Shown: positions 1-9,850, counted from the stretch's first letter. The stretch: DNA of 64,000 bases from an uncultured Collinsella sp. (GCA_900541695.1 UQKL01000016.1:1-64000), one strand, 5' to 3'. The notes: a model not told the origin generated them from the letters alone. Numbers and translations: made by a program.

Positions 1-74
1 GCTCCGTCTCGCTCGCCAACGGCCCCTCGGGCGGCGCGGTGGCCACCATCGCGGTCCCCCTGTGCGGGATCTGA
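1..74 (+). CDS. 3' end of a probable sensor histidine kinase (partial)
   Basis: Only the last 23 codons are present, read from base 3 to the TGA at 72-74. They give a Gly/Ala-rich stretch ending GGAVATIAVPLCGI. This resembles the final beta strand of the HATPase domain of two-component sensor kinases, where a 'G-G-x-x-x-x-x-x-P-L' ending is usual. The rest of the gene lies upstream of the window. A decayed kinase fragment on the other strand starts about 80 bases further on, so this may be a kinase locus. The short length makes the family call tentative. Confidence 0.45.
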   Translation, partial: SVSLANGPSGGAVATIAVPLCGI

Positions 75-153
75 CGACTCAGGCCCTCACACCGGCGTGC
101 CTCGTAATCAAACGCTTCCCGGATAATAATGCCCGTTGCGGGGATCGCACTGG

Positions 154-441
154 CTAGTCGCCGCCCATGTGCATGAGCATGTCGGCGATGCGAGTCGCCA
201 TCTCGTCCTCCACTGCACGGATGTTGGCGACCCAGGACGCAAGGCCGGCCTGATCGGATGCCTCCGCTTCAAGCACGTCGCGGTTCGCGGTCACCGTCAT
301 GAGCGGGGTGACGAAGCCGTGCGAGGCGGTGCAAACGAACGCGCGCTCCCGCTCCTCGACCTCCGCCGCCGGTCGCATGGCGCGTCCCGTTGCCGACCAC
401 GCCACGGTGAGCCCCCAAAACGCCGAAGCGATCGGCGTCAC
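154..441 (-). pseudogene. Decayed histidine-kinase fragment (juxtamembrane plus DHp region)
   Basis: Reading from a GTG at 441 to the TAG at 154 gives 95 residues. A hydrophobic segment is followed by GRAMRPAAEVEERERAFV and then by ASHGFVTPL, where kinases normally have ASHELRTPL around the phospho-accepting His. After that come TVTANRDVLEAEA and a helix ending MATRIADMLMHM. This is the order of a HAMP-like linker and dimerisation/phosphoacceptor domain. The conserved E-L-R is replaced by G-F-V. There is no ATP-binding domain and the N-terminal sensor part is missing, and the frame only stays open further upstream by running antisense-free through the neighbouring GyrI-like gene. I read it as a relic of a kinase gene, not a working protein. 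It could still be expressed as a small peptide. Confidence 0.6.
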
Positions 442-449
442 TCGCTTCG

Positions 450-1085
450 CTAAATCAACTTTATGGGATGACGGATCACGGTCTTGAGCTTCTCCGGCAC
501 GCACTTGCGCGGGTCGGAGAGGTAAATCTCGTGATGCAGACGGGCTTCGGAGAAGTCGGGGGCGTAGCCCCGTTCCGCCGCGAATGTGCGCATGGCGTCT
601 ATGGTCGCCGGCTCGTCGTCGTAAGGCCCGGTATGCATGCACTGGACGCAAAGGCCCTCGTCGACCCTCAGCAGCTCGACCGCCGAGAAGTCCAGCTTCT
701 TCTTGGCGGCAGCTTCCGAAACCGCCCAGTCGAAGTCCTCGCGAGTGACGAAATCGGGCAGACGGATGCACGAGATGAAGTTGAAGTCATCCTTCCGCGC
801 ATAATCAATCTCGCCATCGGTGCGGTCTTGCCACCAGAAGCCCTCGAGCGGAGGCACGACGAAGTCGAAATAGCCTTCGATCTCTCGCGGGCCCTTCTTC
901 GACATCTTGATGGTATAAGCGACGCCATAGAGCAGCGGCAACGCGTTCTGGTACTCGCCGCCTTCGGCATTGGGATTGCCCTTGCCCCGCACGGCGACGT
1001 AGCTCATAGGCGGAACGGTTACGACGCTCGGCTTGCCGGACGGCCTGTAGAGCTCCCTGAACTCCTTCTTGAAATCGTATGCCAT
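450..1085 (-). CDS. GyrI-like small-molecule-binding domain protein
   Basis: The product has 211 residues and starts MAYDFKKEFRELY, 10 bases after a GGGAGG ribosome site. The pattern of a basic N-terminus, PPMSYVAVRGKGNPN, two WW/W-D blocks (EGFWWQDRT and DFDWAV) and CMHTGPYDDEP is typical of stand-alone GyrI-like (AraC effector-binding-type) proteins. Relatives bind small hydrophobic or planar compounds and some hydrolyse cyclopropanoids. The conserved Glu/Trp pocket seems intact, but the ligand cannot be told from sequence. It has its own gene, separated from guaA by a long hairpin, and its stop lies next to the decayed kinase fragment. It is a soluble cytoplasmic protein with no signal peptide. 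Confidence 0.88.
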   Translation of the reverse strand: MAYDFKKEFRELYRPSGKPSVVTVPPMSYVAVRGKGNPNAEGGEYQNALPLLYGVAYTIKMSKKGPREIEGYFDFVVPPLEGFWWQDRTDGEIDYARKDDFNFISCIRLPDFVTREDFDWAVSEAAAKKKLDFSAVELLRVDEGLCVQCMHTGPYDDEPATIDAMRTFAAERGYAPDFSEARLHHEIYLSDPRKCVPEKLKTVIRHPIKLI

Positions 1086-1137
1086 CGCAACAAACCTCCC
1101 TGAGCTTGGGTTTCCGTCGATATCCGACCAAATATAG

Positions 1138-1173
1138 CAATGGGCGCGGCTTCGGAAGAGGCCGCGCCCATTG
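1138..1173 (-). terminator. Strong hairpin downstream of guaA
   Basis: A 13-bp perfect stem (CAATGGGCGCGGC at 1138-1150 with its complement at 1161-1173) encloses a 10-base loop. It lies between the guaA stop (1207) and the next gene on the same strand, so it probably ends the guaA transcript. No long T-run follows on the minus strand, so it may depend on the stem alone or only stabilise the 3' end. Confidence 0.6.
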
Positions 1174-1206
1174 CAGGATATTATAACACAGAATCGAACG
1201 TCTGTT

Positions 1207-2805
1207 CTATTCCCACTCGATGGTCGCGGGCGGCTTGGACGTGATGTCGTAGCACACGCGGTTGGCGCCGGGGACCTCGGCAACGATGCGGCCAGAGATG
1301 CGGGCCAGCACGTCGTAGGGCAGCTTGGCCCAGTCGGCGGTCATGGCATCGCTGGACTCGACGGCACGCAGGATGATCGGGCGCTGATAGGTGCGCTCGT
1401 CGCCCATAACGCCGACGGACTTGATGTCGGGCAGAACCGCAAAATACTGCCAGCAGCTGTGCTCGGAGTTGCGCTCGCCGGTCTGCTCAAATAGACGCTG
1501 GTTGTAGGCGTCGAGCTCCTCGCGTACGATAGCGTCGGCGTTCTTGAGGATCTCGAGCTTCTCCTTATCGACCGCACCGATGATGCGGATAGCAAGACCC
1601 GGGCCCGGGAAAGGCTGGCGGAACACGATGTGACCCGGCAGGCCAAGCGCCAGACCAAGTGCGCGGACCTCGTCCTTAAAGAAGTGGTCGAGCGGCTCAA
1701 TAAGGTCGAAGTGCACGCCCTCGGGGAACGGGATCAGGTTGTGATGGCTCTTGATGGTGGCCGTCTTGCCGCCCGTCTTGCGAGCGCCGGACTCGATGAT
1801 GTCGGGGTAGATGGTGCCCTGAGCCAGGTACTTGACCGGCTTGCCATCGGTCTCGAGCTGCTGCGCCACGGCGAAGAACTCTTTCCAGAACTGCGTACCG
1901 ATGATGCGGCGCTTCTCCTCGGGCTCGGTCACGCCGGCCAGAAGCTCGGCATAACGGTCCTCGGCATGGACGTGGATAAAGTCGACGTCAAACTGCTTGG
2001 TGAAGACCTCCTCCACCTGCTCGGGCTCGCCCTTGCGCAGCAGGCCGTGGTTGATGAACACGCAGGTCATCTGCTTGCCCACGGCGCGGGCGCCAAGAGC
2101 TGCCACGACGGAGGAGTCGACGCCACCGGACAAGGCCAGAATCACGCGGTCGTCGCCGACCTTCTCGCGGAACTCGGCCGTCATGGTCTCGACCAGGTTG
2201 TCCATGCTCCAGTTGGGCTCCAGGCCACAGATCTCAAACAGGAAGTTGCTCAGCAGCTGCTGACCGTACTCGGAATGCTTGACCTCGGGGTGGAACTGCG
2301 TGGTGAAGATCTTGCGCTCGACGCACTCCATGGCGGCAACCGGGCACACGTCGGTGCTGGCGGTAACGGTAAAGCCCTCGGGCACCTCGGACACGGCGTC
2401 GCGATGGCTCATCCACACGGTCTGCTCCATGGGCGTGGAGTTAAAGAGCTTGGCGCCTGCCGTGCGCGTAATGGTAGCGCGGCCGTACTCGCCCACCTCG
2501 GAATGGCCGACCTTGCCGCCGAGCGTCACGGCCGTGATCTGATGGCCGTAGCAAAAGCCCAGGACAGGAAGGCCCAAGTCAAAGATGGCAGGATCGATGG
2601 ACGGAGCGTCCTCGGCATACACAGAAGCCGGGCCGCCGGAAAGGATGAGCGCAGAGGCGTTCATCTCGCGAATCTCGTCGGCCGAGATGTCGCAGGGGAC
2701 AATCTCGGAATACACGTTGAGGTCGCGGACGCGACGGGCAATGAGCTGACCGTACTGCGCACCAAAGTCGAGTACGAGGACCTTTGCGGAAGCCTTTTGA
2801 TCCAT
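1207..2805 (-). CDS. guaA: GMP synthase (glutamine-hydrolysing)
   Basis: This is the last step of GMP synthesis: XMP plus glutamine plus ATP gives GMP. The protein has 532 residues, the usual length. The N-terminal class I amidotransferase has GFCYGHQ with nucleophile Cys85, and QFHPEV supplies the His/Glu of the triad near residue 185. The PP-loop LSGGVDSSV begins the ATP-pyrophosphatase domain near residue 240. A dimerisation domain with FPGPGLAIRI and a C-terminus ending in TSKPPATIEWE follow. I chose the ATG at 2805 because a GAGGGGG ribosome site lies just upstream; the frame is open for 12 more codons. It is transcribed away from the asparaginase gene across a 267-base shared promoter region. 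No purine riboswitch was recognised there. Confidence 0.97.
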   Translation of the reverse strand: MDQKASAKVLVLDFGAQYGQLIARRVRDLNVYSEIVPCDISADEIREMNASALILSGGPASVYAEDAPSIDPAIFDLGLPVLGFCYGHQITAVTLGGKVGHSEVGEYGRATITRTAGAKLFNSTPMEQTVWMSHRDAVSEVPEGFTVTASTDVCPVAAMECVERKIFTTQFHPEVKHSEYGQQLLSNFLFEICGLEPNWSMDNLVETMTAEFREKVGDDRVILALSGGVDSSVVAALGARAVGKQMTCVFINHGLLRKGEPEQVEEVFTKQFDVDFIHVHAEDRYAELLAGVTEPEEKRRIIGTQFWKEFFAVAQQLETDGKPVKYLAQGTIYPDIIESGARKTGGKTATIKSHHNLIPFPEGVHFDLIEPLDHFFKDEVRALGLALGLPGHIVFRQPFPGPGLAIRIIGAVDKEKLEILKNADAIVREELDAYNQRLFEQTGERNSEHSCWQYFAVLPDIKSVGVMGDERTYQRPIILRAVESSDAMTADWAKLPYDVLARISGRIVAEVPGANRVCYDITSKPPATIEWE

Positions 2806-3072
2806 GGTTCCCCCTCTTGTTGGCGGGGAGCCGGTGCCCACCCGCGTGAATGAACGAAAATAACCTCCATAGTGTACACGTTATATGGGGTTTCTCGTCC
2901 CTCGCAGCCATCAGCGCACGGCAAACGCACGACCAGGGCCCCTATTTGACGGCAATTGAAGTGTTACCAGACGTTACAGATGATGTAATACGTTTGAACA
3001 TTGGACGCCCTGTGCCACAATACTGCCGAACGACTCCGCCTCTGCGGCGGCAAATACGATAGGAATATCAGC

Positions 3073-4086
3073 ATGAAGCGCATCCTTCTCATCGCCACGG
3101 GCGGCACCATCGCATCGACCGAGGACGGCAACGGCCTCTCCCCCGCCCTGACCGGTGAGGAGCTCGCCCAGAGCGTCCCCGAGATCTCGGGCCTCTGCGA
3201 GCTCGACGTCGTGCAGCCCATGAACATCGACAGCACCAACATGCGCCCGAGTGACTGGATGCGTATCCGCGACGTCATCGTCGAGGGTTATGCCGACCAC
3301 GACGGCTTCGTGATTCTGCACGGCACCGACACCATGAGCTACACCGCGGCAGCGCTTTCCTATCTGATTCAGGACAGTCCCAAGCCCATCGTACTCACCG
3401 GCTCGCAAAAGCCCATGGGCAACCCTTTTACTGACGCCAAACTCAATCTGTACCAGAGCCTGCTCTATGCGCTCGATGAGCATTCGCACGACGTCTCTAT
3501 CGTGTTTGGCGGCGTCGCCATTGCCGGTACGCGCGCCCGCAAGCAGCGCACCATGAGCTTTAACGCGTTCATTAGCGTCAACTATCCGCCCATTGCCTAC
3601 ATCCGCAACGACCGCATCGTGCGCAACGGGCTTCACGGCACGCATCAGGGCGAAAACCCGGTGCGTTTCTACGACAGCATCGACCCGCGCGTGTTTGTCC
3701 TTAAGCTGACGCCCGGCGTAAACCCGGGTATCCTTGACGCCCTTGCCGATAGCTACGACGCCGTGATTCTGGAGACCTTTGGCATTGGCGGTATCCCCGA
3801 GTTTGGCGAGTCCGGCGAGTCATTCCAAGAGGCAATTTTCCGCTGGGTCAATTCGGGTCGCACCGTCGTTATGACCACACAGGTCCCCGAGGAGGGCCTC
3901 GATTTGGGTGTTTATGAGGTCGGCCGTGCCTACGCCGACCATCCGGGCATTCTACGCGGCGACGATATGACAACCGAGACGCTCGTGGCCAAAACCATGT
4001 GGGCACTCGGCCAGTCACGTGATGCGGCAGAGATTCAACGCCTGTTCTACAGCCAAGTCAATCACGACCGTATCCCGATGGTGTAA
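3073..4086 (+). CDS. ansA: Type I L-asparaginase
   Basis: It hydrolyses L-asparagine to aspartate and ammonia. The protein has 337 residues and no signal peptide, which suggests the cytoplasmic type I enzyme. Both catalytic threonine motifs are present: ATGGTIAST (residues 8-16) and LHGTDTMSYTA (HGTDT at 83-87). TGSQKP, carrying the active-site lysine region, follows. The ATG at 3073 was chosen because MKRILLIATGG is the conserved N-terminus; the open frame extends 24 codons upstream without a conserved feature. The ribosome site is weak (TAGGA). It is monocistronic, divergent from guaA and followed by a convergent small regulator. Confidence 0.92.
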   Translation: MKRILLIATGGTIASTEDGNGLSPALTGEELAQSVPEISGLCELDVVQPMNIDSTNMRPSDWMRIRDVIVEGYADHDGFVILHGTDTMSYTAAALSYLIQDSPKPIVLTGSQKPMGNPFTDAKLNLYQSLLYALDEHSHDVSIVFGGVAIAGTRARKQRTMSFNAFISVNYPPIAYIRNDRIVRNGLHGTHQGENPVRFYDSIDPRVFVLKLTPGVNPGILDALADSYDAVILETFGIGGIPEFGESGESFQEAIFRWVNSGRTVVMTTQVPEEGLDLGVYEVGRAYADHPGILRGDDMTTETLVAKTMWALGQSRDAAEIQRLFYSQVNHDRIPMV

Positions 4087-4108
4087 TTCAGTTTTCGACG
4101 GGTATCCC

Positions 4109-4327
4109 CTATTCGATGCCCTCGAGAAGCTCCGATACCGTCATGCCAAGCGCGGGCGCGATCTTAAATAAAACCTTGAGCGTGAAATTTGCCGTCCCAT
4201 CTTCGATTCGGTCGAGGTAGGGTCGGCTGATTCCTGTCGCCACGCAAAAATCGACCTTGGAGATACCAAGGGCCTTGCGCGTCCGCTCAACTCGCTCGCC
4301 AAGAATCTGTTTCGCATGCTCATTCAT
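4109..4327 (-). CDS. Small XRE-family helix-turn-helix regulator
   Basis: The 72-residue protein is almost entirely one HTH_3 (Cro/C1-type) domain: ERVERTRKALGISKVDF, then the recognition region GISRPYLDRIEDGTANFTLKVL, then IAPALGMTVSELL. I use the ATG at 4327; an in-frame TTG at 4351 would add eight residues. It is divergent from the small gene at 4404, and the 77 bases between them contain a perfect 26-bp palindrome. Small XRE proteins of this type usually repress their own promoter and a neighbour, so autoregulation is likely. It has no partner that I recognise as a toxin. Confidence 0.85.
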   Translation of the reverse strand: MNEHAKQILGERVERTRKALGISKVDFCVATGISRPYLDRIEDGTANFTLKVLFKIAPALGMTVSELLEGIE

Positions 4328-4355
4328 GCAGACGAGTTTGAAATGGAGCAAAACA

Positions 4356-4381
4356 AAAACGTAAACTATAGTTTACGTTTT
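4356..4381. promoter_or_regulatory. Perfect 26-bp palindromic operator between divergent genes
   Basis: Bases 4356-4381 read identically on both strands around the core GTAAACTATAGTTTAC, flanked by AAAAC/GTTTT arms. It sits 23 bases upstream of the downstream gene's start (4404) and 29 bases upstream of the XRE gene start (4327), overlapping the only AT-rich stretch available for both promoters. Symmetry and position suggest the binding site of the adjacent XRE dimer. Function is inferred. Confidence 0.75.
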
Positions 4382-4403
4382 GCCGAATATACAGGAGTTT
4401 TCT

Positions 4404-4793
4404 ATGTCGGCTTGCTCAATTTGCATGCGTCAGAAATCACGCTGCTCAGACGGCGCGCAGCCCAAGCTTGTCGTCGTTGAGGCCGAATGCCTTTCCCCGG
4501 ACGAACGCACAGCCTTTACGCTGCTATCGAGCCGTGTTGCGACCGCACTGCTCCCCGACCCGGCGAGAGGCGAGCTCGCCGCTCAATGCCGAACGCACGG
4601 CTGCGCCCTTGACCAGGCCGTAGTAATAGCAACCAGCCAGCGTGGCCTGCCCCTCCTTTTAGAAGCCGGTATCGCGCTCTGCCTTCGCGGCGCCGGATAC
4701 GAAAACGAGGCCGCCGCCGATGTGGTCTTTAAACCACGATCGAGCGGCGGCCTCGCAGCAGCCATTGAATATGCATGCAGGCTCGTTGCCTGA
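4404..4793 (+). CDS. Small protein resembling the C-terminal part of HAD phosphatases
   Basis: The 129-residue product starts at the ATG at 4404 behind an AGGAG site. Its first 40 residues carry a cysteine cluster (CSICMRQKSRC). The C-terminal 55 residues, from IATSQRGLPLLLEAGIAL through AADVVFKPRSSGGLAAAIEYA, follow the pattern of motif IV and the end of Cof-type HAD hydrolases ('D-x-P-M-L-x-x-A-G-x-x-V-A-M ... A-A-D-x-V ... G-V-A-x-A-I'). The N-terminal nucleophile motif DxDxT is absent, so it should not be an active phosphatase by itself. It may be a remodelled fragment with a binding role. It is co-regulated by position with the XRE gene. Confidence 0.7.
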   Translation: MSACSICMRQKSRCSDGAQPKLVVVEAECLSPDERTAFTLLSSRVATALLPDPARGELAAQCRTHGCALDQAVVIATSQRGLPLLLEAGIALCLRGAGYENEAAADVVFKPRSSGGLAAAIEYACRLVA

Positions 4794-4803
4794 AAAGGAC
4801 AAG

Positions 4804-5187
4804 CTAGAAACCAAAGCCAAAGCCCGTTCCGGTAATCGCCGAATACATAAAGTAGACGTTGATCACGTTGAGGAACACACCCGTGATGCAACCGTTGCGC
4901 AGGTAGCGCTCGCACACGATGCGCGCCATGGCGGCGGAATCCTCATTGTTCTTTGCCTGGCGTCCCGCCGTAAAGTACGTCGCCACGCTCAACAGCAGGT
5001 TGAGCACCGGAAGTGCCAGCAGCTCGTAGCTCTTGCCCCAGCGCGTCACCTCGCCGGCGGCATTAAACTTCGTTGCCACCTCGGGACCAATGTTGGGGAT
5101 AACACACGCTGCGACCACCAGCGGAAGCACTGCAAGTACCAGCAGCGCGATGCCCATGTAGCCGGCTTTTTTGCCATATTTAAACAT
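4804..5187 (-). CDS. DUF1648/SdpI-like small membrane protein
   Basis: The 127-residue protein has three or four predicted membrane segments (residues about 8-32, 55-75 and 98-118). Between the first two sits ATKFNAAGEVTRWGKS, which matches the 'H-F-N-x-x-G-x-x-D-x-W-G' signature of DUF1648, the extracellular loop of SdpI-type immunity/signalling proteins. It is shorter than full SdpI, so it is either a minimal family member or a stand-alone DUF1648 protein. It ends in an unusual GTGFGFGF tail. It is followed at 11 bases by ychF read in the same direction, but ychF lies upstream in transcription, so the pair may be co-transcribed from the ychF promoter. Confidence 0.75.
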   Translation of the reverse strand: MFKYGKKAGYMGIALLVLAVLPLVVAACVIPNIGPEVATKFNAAGEVTRWGKSYELLALPVLNLLLSVATYFTAGRQAKNNEDSAAMARIVCERYLRNGCITGVFLNVINVYFMYSAITGTGFGFGF

Positions 5188-5198
5188 GCGCGTCGTCC

Positions 5199-6275
5199 TT
5201 ACACGTTAAAGCGGAAGTGCACGACGTCGCCATCGGCCATGACATACTCTTTGCCCTCAATACGCAGCTTGCCGGCAGCCTTGGCACCCTGCTCGCCACC
5301 GAGCTCGATGTAGTCGTCGTAGCCAATGACCTCGGCCTTAATAAAGCCGCGCTCAAAGTCGGTGTGGATGACACCGGCGGCCTGCGGGGCGGTCGCGCCC
5401 TGACACACCGTCCAGGCCTTGACCTCCATCTCGCCAGCCGTAAAGAACGACTGCAGACCAAGCAGCTTGTAGGCTGCCTGCGCGAGCACGTCCAGGCCGG
5501 GCTGCTCCAGGCCCAGGCTCTCCAGGTAGTCGGCAGCGTCCTCGGGATCGAGCTCGGAAAGCTCGGCCTCAATCTTGGCGCAGATCGGCAGCGGCTTGAC
5601 GCCGTCGATGGGCGCCAAGTCCTCGTTGAGCATGTCCTCATCTACGTTGGCCACATACAGGATGGGCTTCATGGTGAGCAGGAACAGGCCCTTGGCAGCG
5701 GCACGCTCCTCGTCGGTCATCTCCATGGATGCGGCGCGCTTGCCCTCGTTGAGCCAGGCAAGCAGACGCTTGGCGACCTCGAACTTGGGCATGAGCTCCT
5801 TGTCGCGCTTGGCCTCCTTCTCGAGCTTGGGCAGCTGCTTCTCGAGCGTGCCCATATCGGCCAGGATGAGCTCGGTCATGATGGTGTCGGCATCGCCGGC
5901 GGGGTCGACGAACTCGCCCGTGCGGCTCACCTCACGCATGACGTTGGGGTCCTTAAAGTAGCGCACGACCTCGCAGATGGCGTCGGTCTCGCGGATGTTT
6001 GCCAAGAACTGGTTGCCCAGGCCCTCACCCTCGTTAGCGCCCTTCACCAGACCTGCGATGTCGACGAACTCGACCGTCGCCGGCACAATGCGACCCGGGT
6101 TGACGATGTCGGCGAGCTTTTGCAGGCGGCTATCGGGCACGTCGACGATACCCACGTTGGGATCAATCGTGGCAAACGGATAGTTGGCGGCAAGGCCAGT
6201 CTTTTTGGTAAGCGCGGTGAACAGCGTCGACTTGCCCACGTTGGGCAGGCCCACGATACCGATGGAAAGGGACAC
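5199..6275 (-). CDS. ychF: Redox-regulated P-loop ATPase YchF
   Basis: This is an Obg-related ATPase, universally conserved and associated with ribosomes and stress responses. It has 358 residues, close to the usual 363. Motifs are GLPNVGKST (residues 9-17), switch region TIDPN, DIAGL (G3) and the shortened TGS domain at the C-terminus, ending VHFRFNV. The start is a GTG at 6275 preceded by AAAGGAGC; an upstream extension of the open frame has no family similarity. DUF1648-like gene 4804-5187 lies 11 bases downstream and probably shares its transcript. Confidence 0.97.
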   Translation of the reverse strand: MSLSIGIVGLPNVGKSTLFTALTKKTGLAANYPFATIDPNVGIVDVPDSRLQKLADIVNPGRIVPATVEFVDIAGLVKGANEGEGLGNQFLANIRETDAICEVVRYFKDPNVMREVSRTGEFVDPAGDADTIMTELILADMGTLEKQLPKLEKEAKRDKELMPKFEVAKRLLAWLNEGKRAASMEMTDEERAAAKGLFLLTMKPILYVANVDEDMLNEDLAPIDGVKPLPICAKIEAELSELDPEDAADYLESLGLEQPGLDVLAQAAYKLLGLQSFFTAGEMEVKAWTVCQGATAPQAAGVIHTDFERGFIKAEVIGYDDYIELGGEQGAKAAGKLRIEGKEYVMADGDVVHFRFNV

Positions 6276-6402
6276 GACAGCTCCTTTTAGTACAGGTACT
6301 TCAAACCGTATAAGTATAGCGCCGCCGCAGCATCCGGGCGAATCCGGACACCGCGGCGGCGCAAATGAAGCAGAGATGTGTGAGGGTTCGAGACAGTAGT
6401 CC

Positions 6403-7773
<1,371 letters not shown>

Positions 7774-7843
7774 TCAATCCATCCCCGTACGCGGCCTGCA
7801 CGGTTTGGAATTGTTACCTAGAAGTGGAGTTTTTTATCTCTAG

Positions 7844-7883
7844 AATCGGCCTTGCGGTGCATACCGGCTCTGCAAGGCCGATT
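7844..7883 (-). promoter_or_regulatory. Intercistronic hairpin between PTS permease and glvA
   Basis: AATCGGCCTTGC (7844-7855) pairs perfectly with 7872-7883 across a 16-base loop. It lies within the 155-base gap of the operon and has no T-run on the minus strand. It is probably a processing or mRNA-stability stem that makes permease and hydrolase levels unequal, though it could be a weak internal terminator. Confidence 0.55.
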
Positions 7884-7901
7884 GTTTCGATGGACGATGG
7901 T

Positions 7902-9494
7902 TTACAGAAGACTCTCGAATTTCTCGCGAACCTGCGGGACAGCAAGGCCGATGATGACCTGGATTGACTGGCCTTGGATCACCAAGCCATGCGTACCGAT
8001 CGCCTTGAAGGAAGCCTCGGGTGCAACGGCGCCCTTATCCTTGACGTTAACGCGCAGACGGGTGGCGCAGTTAGTTACATCGATGATGTTATCCGTGCCA
8101 CCGAGTAGATCGAGGATGTTCTCGGCAAGCACCAAGCGCTCATCATCTTTACTCTGGGCGACCGATTTGCTAGCAGCAGCACCGCCCTGCTTTTGCTTGT
8201 AGTCGGCCTTGGACTTGAGCTCGACCTCAACATCGTCATCCTCGCGACCGGGGGTCTTAAAGTCGAACTTGACGATCAGGAAACGGAAGACCACGACCCA
8301 AAGAGCGGTAAAGCACAGACCGACAAGGATGGAGATGGCGTACTGCAGACCGTGTGCGGCCCAAAGGGGCAGCCAGTCCCACGAGAGCATCGAGATGATG
8401 CCGCCGTCGAAGATGCCCACGACGCCAAGGAGGTTTTGAGCCATGCAGCCAAGCGCTCCGAGCACGCAGTGGACGACGAACAGGCCGGGCGCGATGAACA
8501 GGAAGGTGAAGTCAAGCGGCTCGGTAATACCGCAAAGCATAGCGGTAAGGGTGACGGGAATGAGCAGAGCCTTGACGCGCTGCTTGCGCTCGGGTTTGGC
8601 GGTCATATAAAACGCAATGGCGACGCCAAGCGAGCCGAAGACTTTAGTCCAACCAGGGCAGGTATAGGCAGCCCAGGGTGCGGCATCCTTAAGAGCAATG
8701 CTCGGATCGGCAGCCAGTTGGGGCAGGATGTTGGCCCAAGCAGCAAAGATGCCGCCGTTGACCGCCGCGTTGTCGTAATAGAACGGCGTATAGATAAAGT
8801 GGTGCAGGCCTGTAGGAATCAGCACGCGCTCGAAGAAAGCAAAGACGCCCACGCCAAACGTACCGGCGGAAAGGATGAATCCCTGGAAGGCGGCGATAGC
8901 AGCCTGAACATGCGGCCATACCAGGCAGGCGATAATAGCGACCGGAACCATAACGAAGAAACCGATCATATAGATGAACACGGAGCCCGAGAACACGCCC
9001 AACCACTCAGGAAGTTCGGTGTCGAAGTACTTGTTGTGAAGCATCGTGGCAATACCCGAAATGATAAGCGCGCCCATGATGCCCATATCAAGCGTTTTGA
9101 TGCTTGCGATAGTGGCAAGACCAGTACCGCTGCCCGCCTCGACAGAGTAGTCGACCCCAAAGACAGGGCCCCACTGCCCCAAGATTGTGCTTACAAAGTA
9201 GTTGAAGGTAAGGTAGATGGCCAAAGCCTCCATGCAGCAGCGAGCGTTCTGCTTGTTCGCGAGCGAGATTGGTAACGCTACGCAAAACAGCAACGGCATC
9301 TGGTTAAAGAGCGTCCAACCACCCTGGAGCAGCACATTCCAGCAATCAAACCAAAGATGACCCGCAGTGGCCATCTCGCCAAAGATCGCCTCGGTGGTAA
9401 ACAACGTACCCAGGCCGACGACGATTCCGGAAAATGCGAAAAGAATTGCAGGCGTGTACATTGCACCGCCGAAACGTTGTATCTTTTGCATCAT
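7902..9494 (-). CDS. glvC: PTS alpha-glucoside-type EIICB permease
   Basis: This membrane permease imports and phosphorylates an alpha-glucoside. The IIC domain (about residues 1-410) has around ten hydrophobic segments. It contains the EIIC glucose-family signature CGITEPLDFTFLF and FERVLIPTGLHHF. The linker is charged, and the C-terminal IIB domain carries NCATRLR near residue 470, whose Cys is the phosphoryl acceptor. There is no IIA domain; the EIIA-Glc gene at 37681-38178 is the only donor in the window. I start at the first of two consecutive ATGs (9494), 10 bases after AGGGGG; the frame is open for a further 47 codons with no family similarity. The resulting 530 residues match GlvC/MalB-type permeases. 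Confidence 0.92.
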   Translation of the reverse strand: MMQKIQRFGGAMYTPAILFAFSGIVVGLGTLFTTEAIFGEMATAGHLWFDCWNVLLQGGWTLFNQMPLLFCVALPISLANKQNARCCMEALAIYLTFNYFVSTILGQWGPVFGVDYSVEAGSGTGLATIASIKTLDMGIMGALIISGIATMLHNKYFDTELPEWLGVFSGSVFIYMIGFFVMVPVAIIACLVWPHVQAAIAAFQGFILSAGTFGVGVFAFFERVLIPTGLHHFIYTPFYYDNAAVNGGIFAAWANILPQLAADPSIALKDAAPWAAYTCPGWTKVFGSLGVAIAFYMTAKPERKQRVKALLIPVTLTAMLCGITEPLDFTFLFIAPGLFVVHCVLGALGCMAQNLLGVVGIFDGGIISMLSWDWLPLWAAHGLQYAISILVGLCFTALWVVVFRFLIVKFDFKTPGREDDDVEVELKSKADYKQKQGGAAASKSVAQSKDDERLVLAENILDLLGGTDNIIDVTNCATRLRVNVKDKGAVAPEASFKAIGTHGLVIQGQSIQVIIGLAVPQVREKFESLL

Positions 9495-9642
9495 GACGGG
9501 GAATCCCCCTCTCTTCATTCGGAGCGCTGCGGTTTTGGCTTCACTCGAGACCGCAGACGCGCCGTTTGCGTGTACCTCGTGCAATAGGACGGGTGGGCCC
9601 GCTTCCCTGACTTCTTGCGCTTCTATTTTTATCATATCACTT

Positions 9643-9795
9643 ATCTAGACAAGTTAGTATAAATACTACGGTCGGTAAACGGTTAATTATTGGCCGTAAA
9701 CGGTATATGTCCAGTATTTCGCCTGCTAAATCTGATATAGCTGATAGCTGCAATTCATATTTCTTTTTTACTTGTCTAGATATGCTTGTCTATAT
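9643..9795. promoter_or_regulatory. Divergent control region with repeated GntR-type half-operators
   Basis: ATCTAGACAAGT (9643-9654) and its exact reverse complement ACTTGTCTAGAT (9770-9781) bracket the divergent promoters of the permease and the dehydrogenase. A third related site, GCTTGTCTATAT, starts at 9784. The TTGTCTA/TAGACAA symmetry resembles sites of GntR regulators with UTRA domains, one of which is encoded at 10942. A second repeat, GTAAACGGT, occurs twice around 9677 and 9702 and may bind another factor. The wide spacing would fit looping. Function is inferred from position and symmetry. Confidence 0.65.
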
Positions 9796-9850
9796 TTGCA
9801 GACATACCTATACTTCATTACAACATTCACCACCACGTTAAGGAGTCACC

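Noticed and set aside
154..771. Single 205-residue open frame on the minus strand
   Set aside because: Its upstream half overlaps the GyrI-like gene out of frame and has no family pattern; only the part after about 441 resembles a kinase.
1630..2853. 407-residue open frame antisense to guaA
   Set aside because: It mirrors guaA in a GC-rich genome where antisense frames stay open by codon bias; no ribosome site or family motif.
4404..4793. Active HAD phosphatase
   Set aside because: The DxDxT nucleophile motif is missing and the protein is half the usual length.
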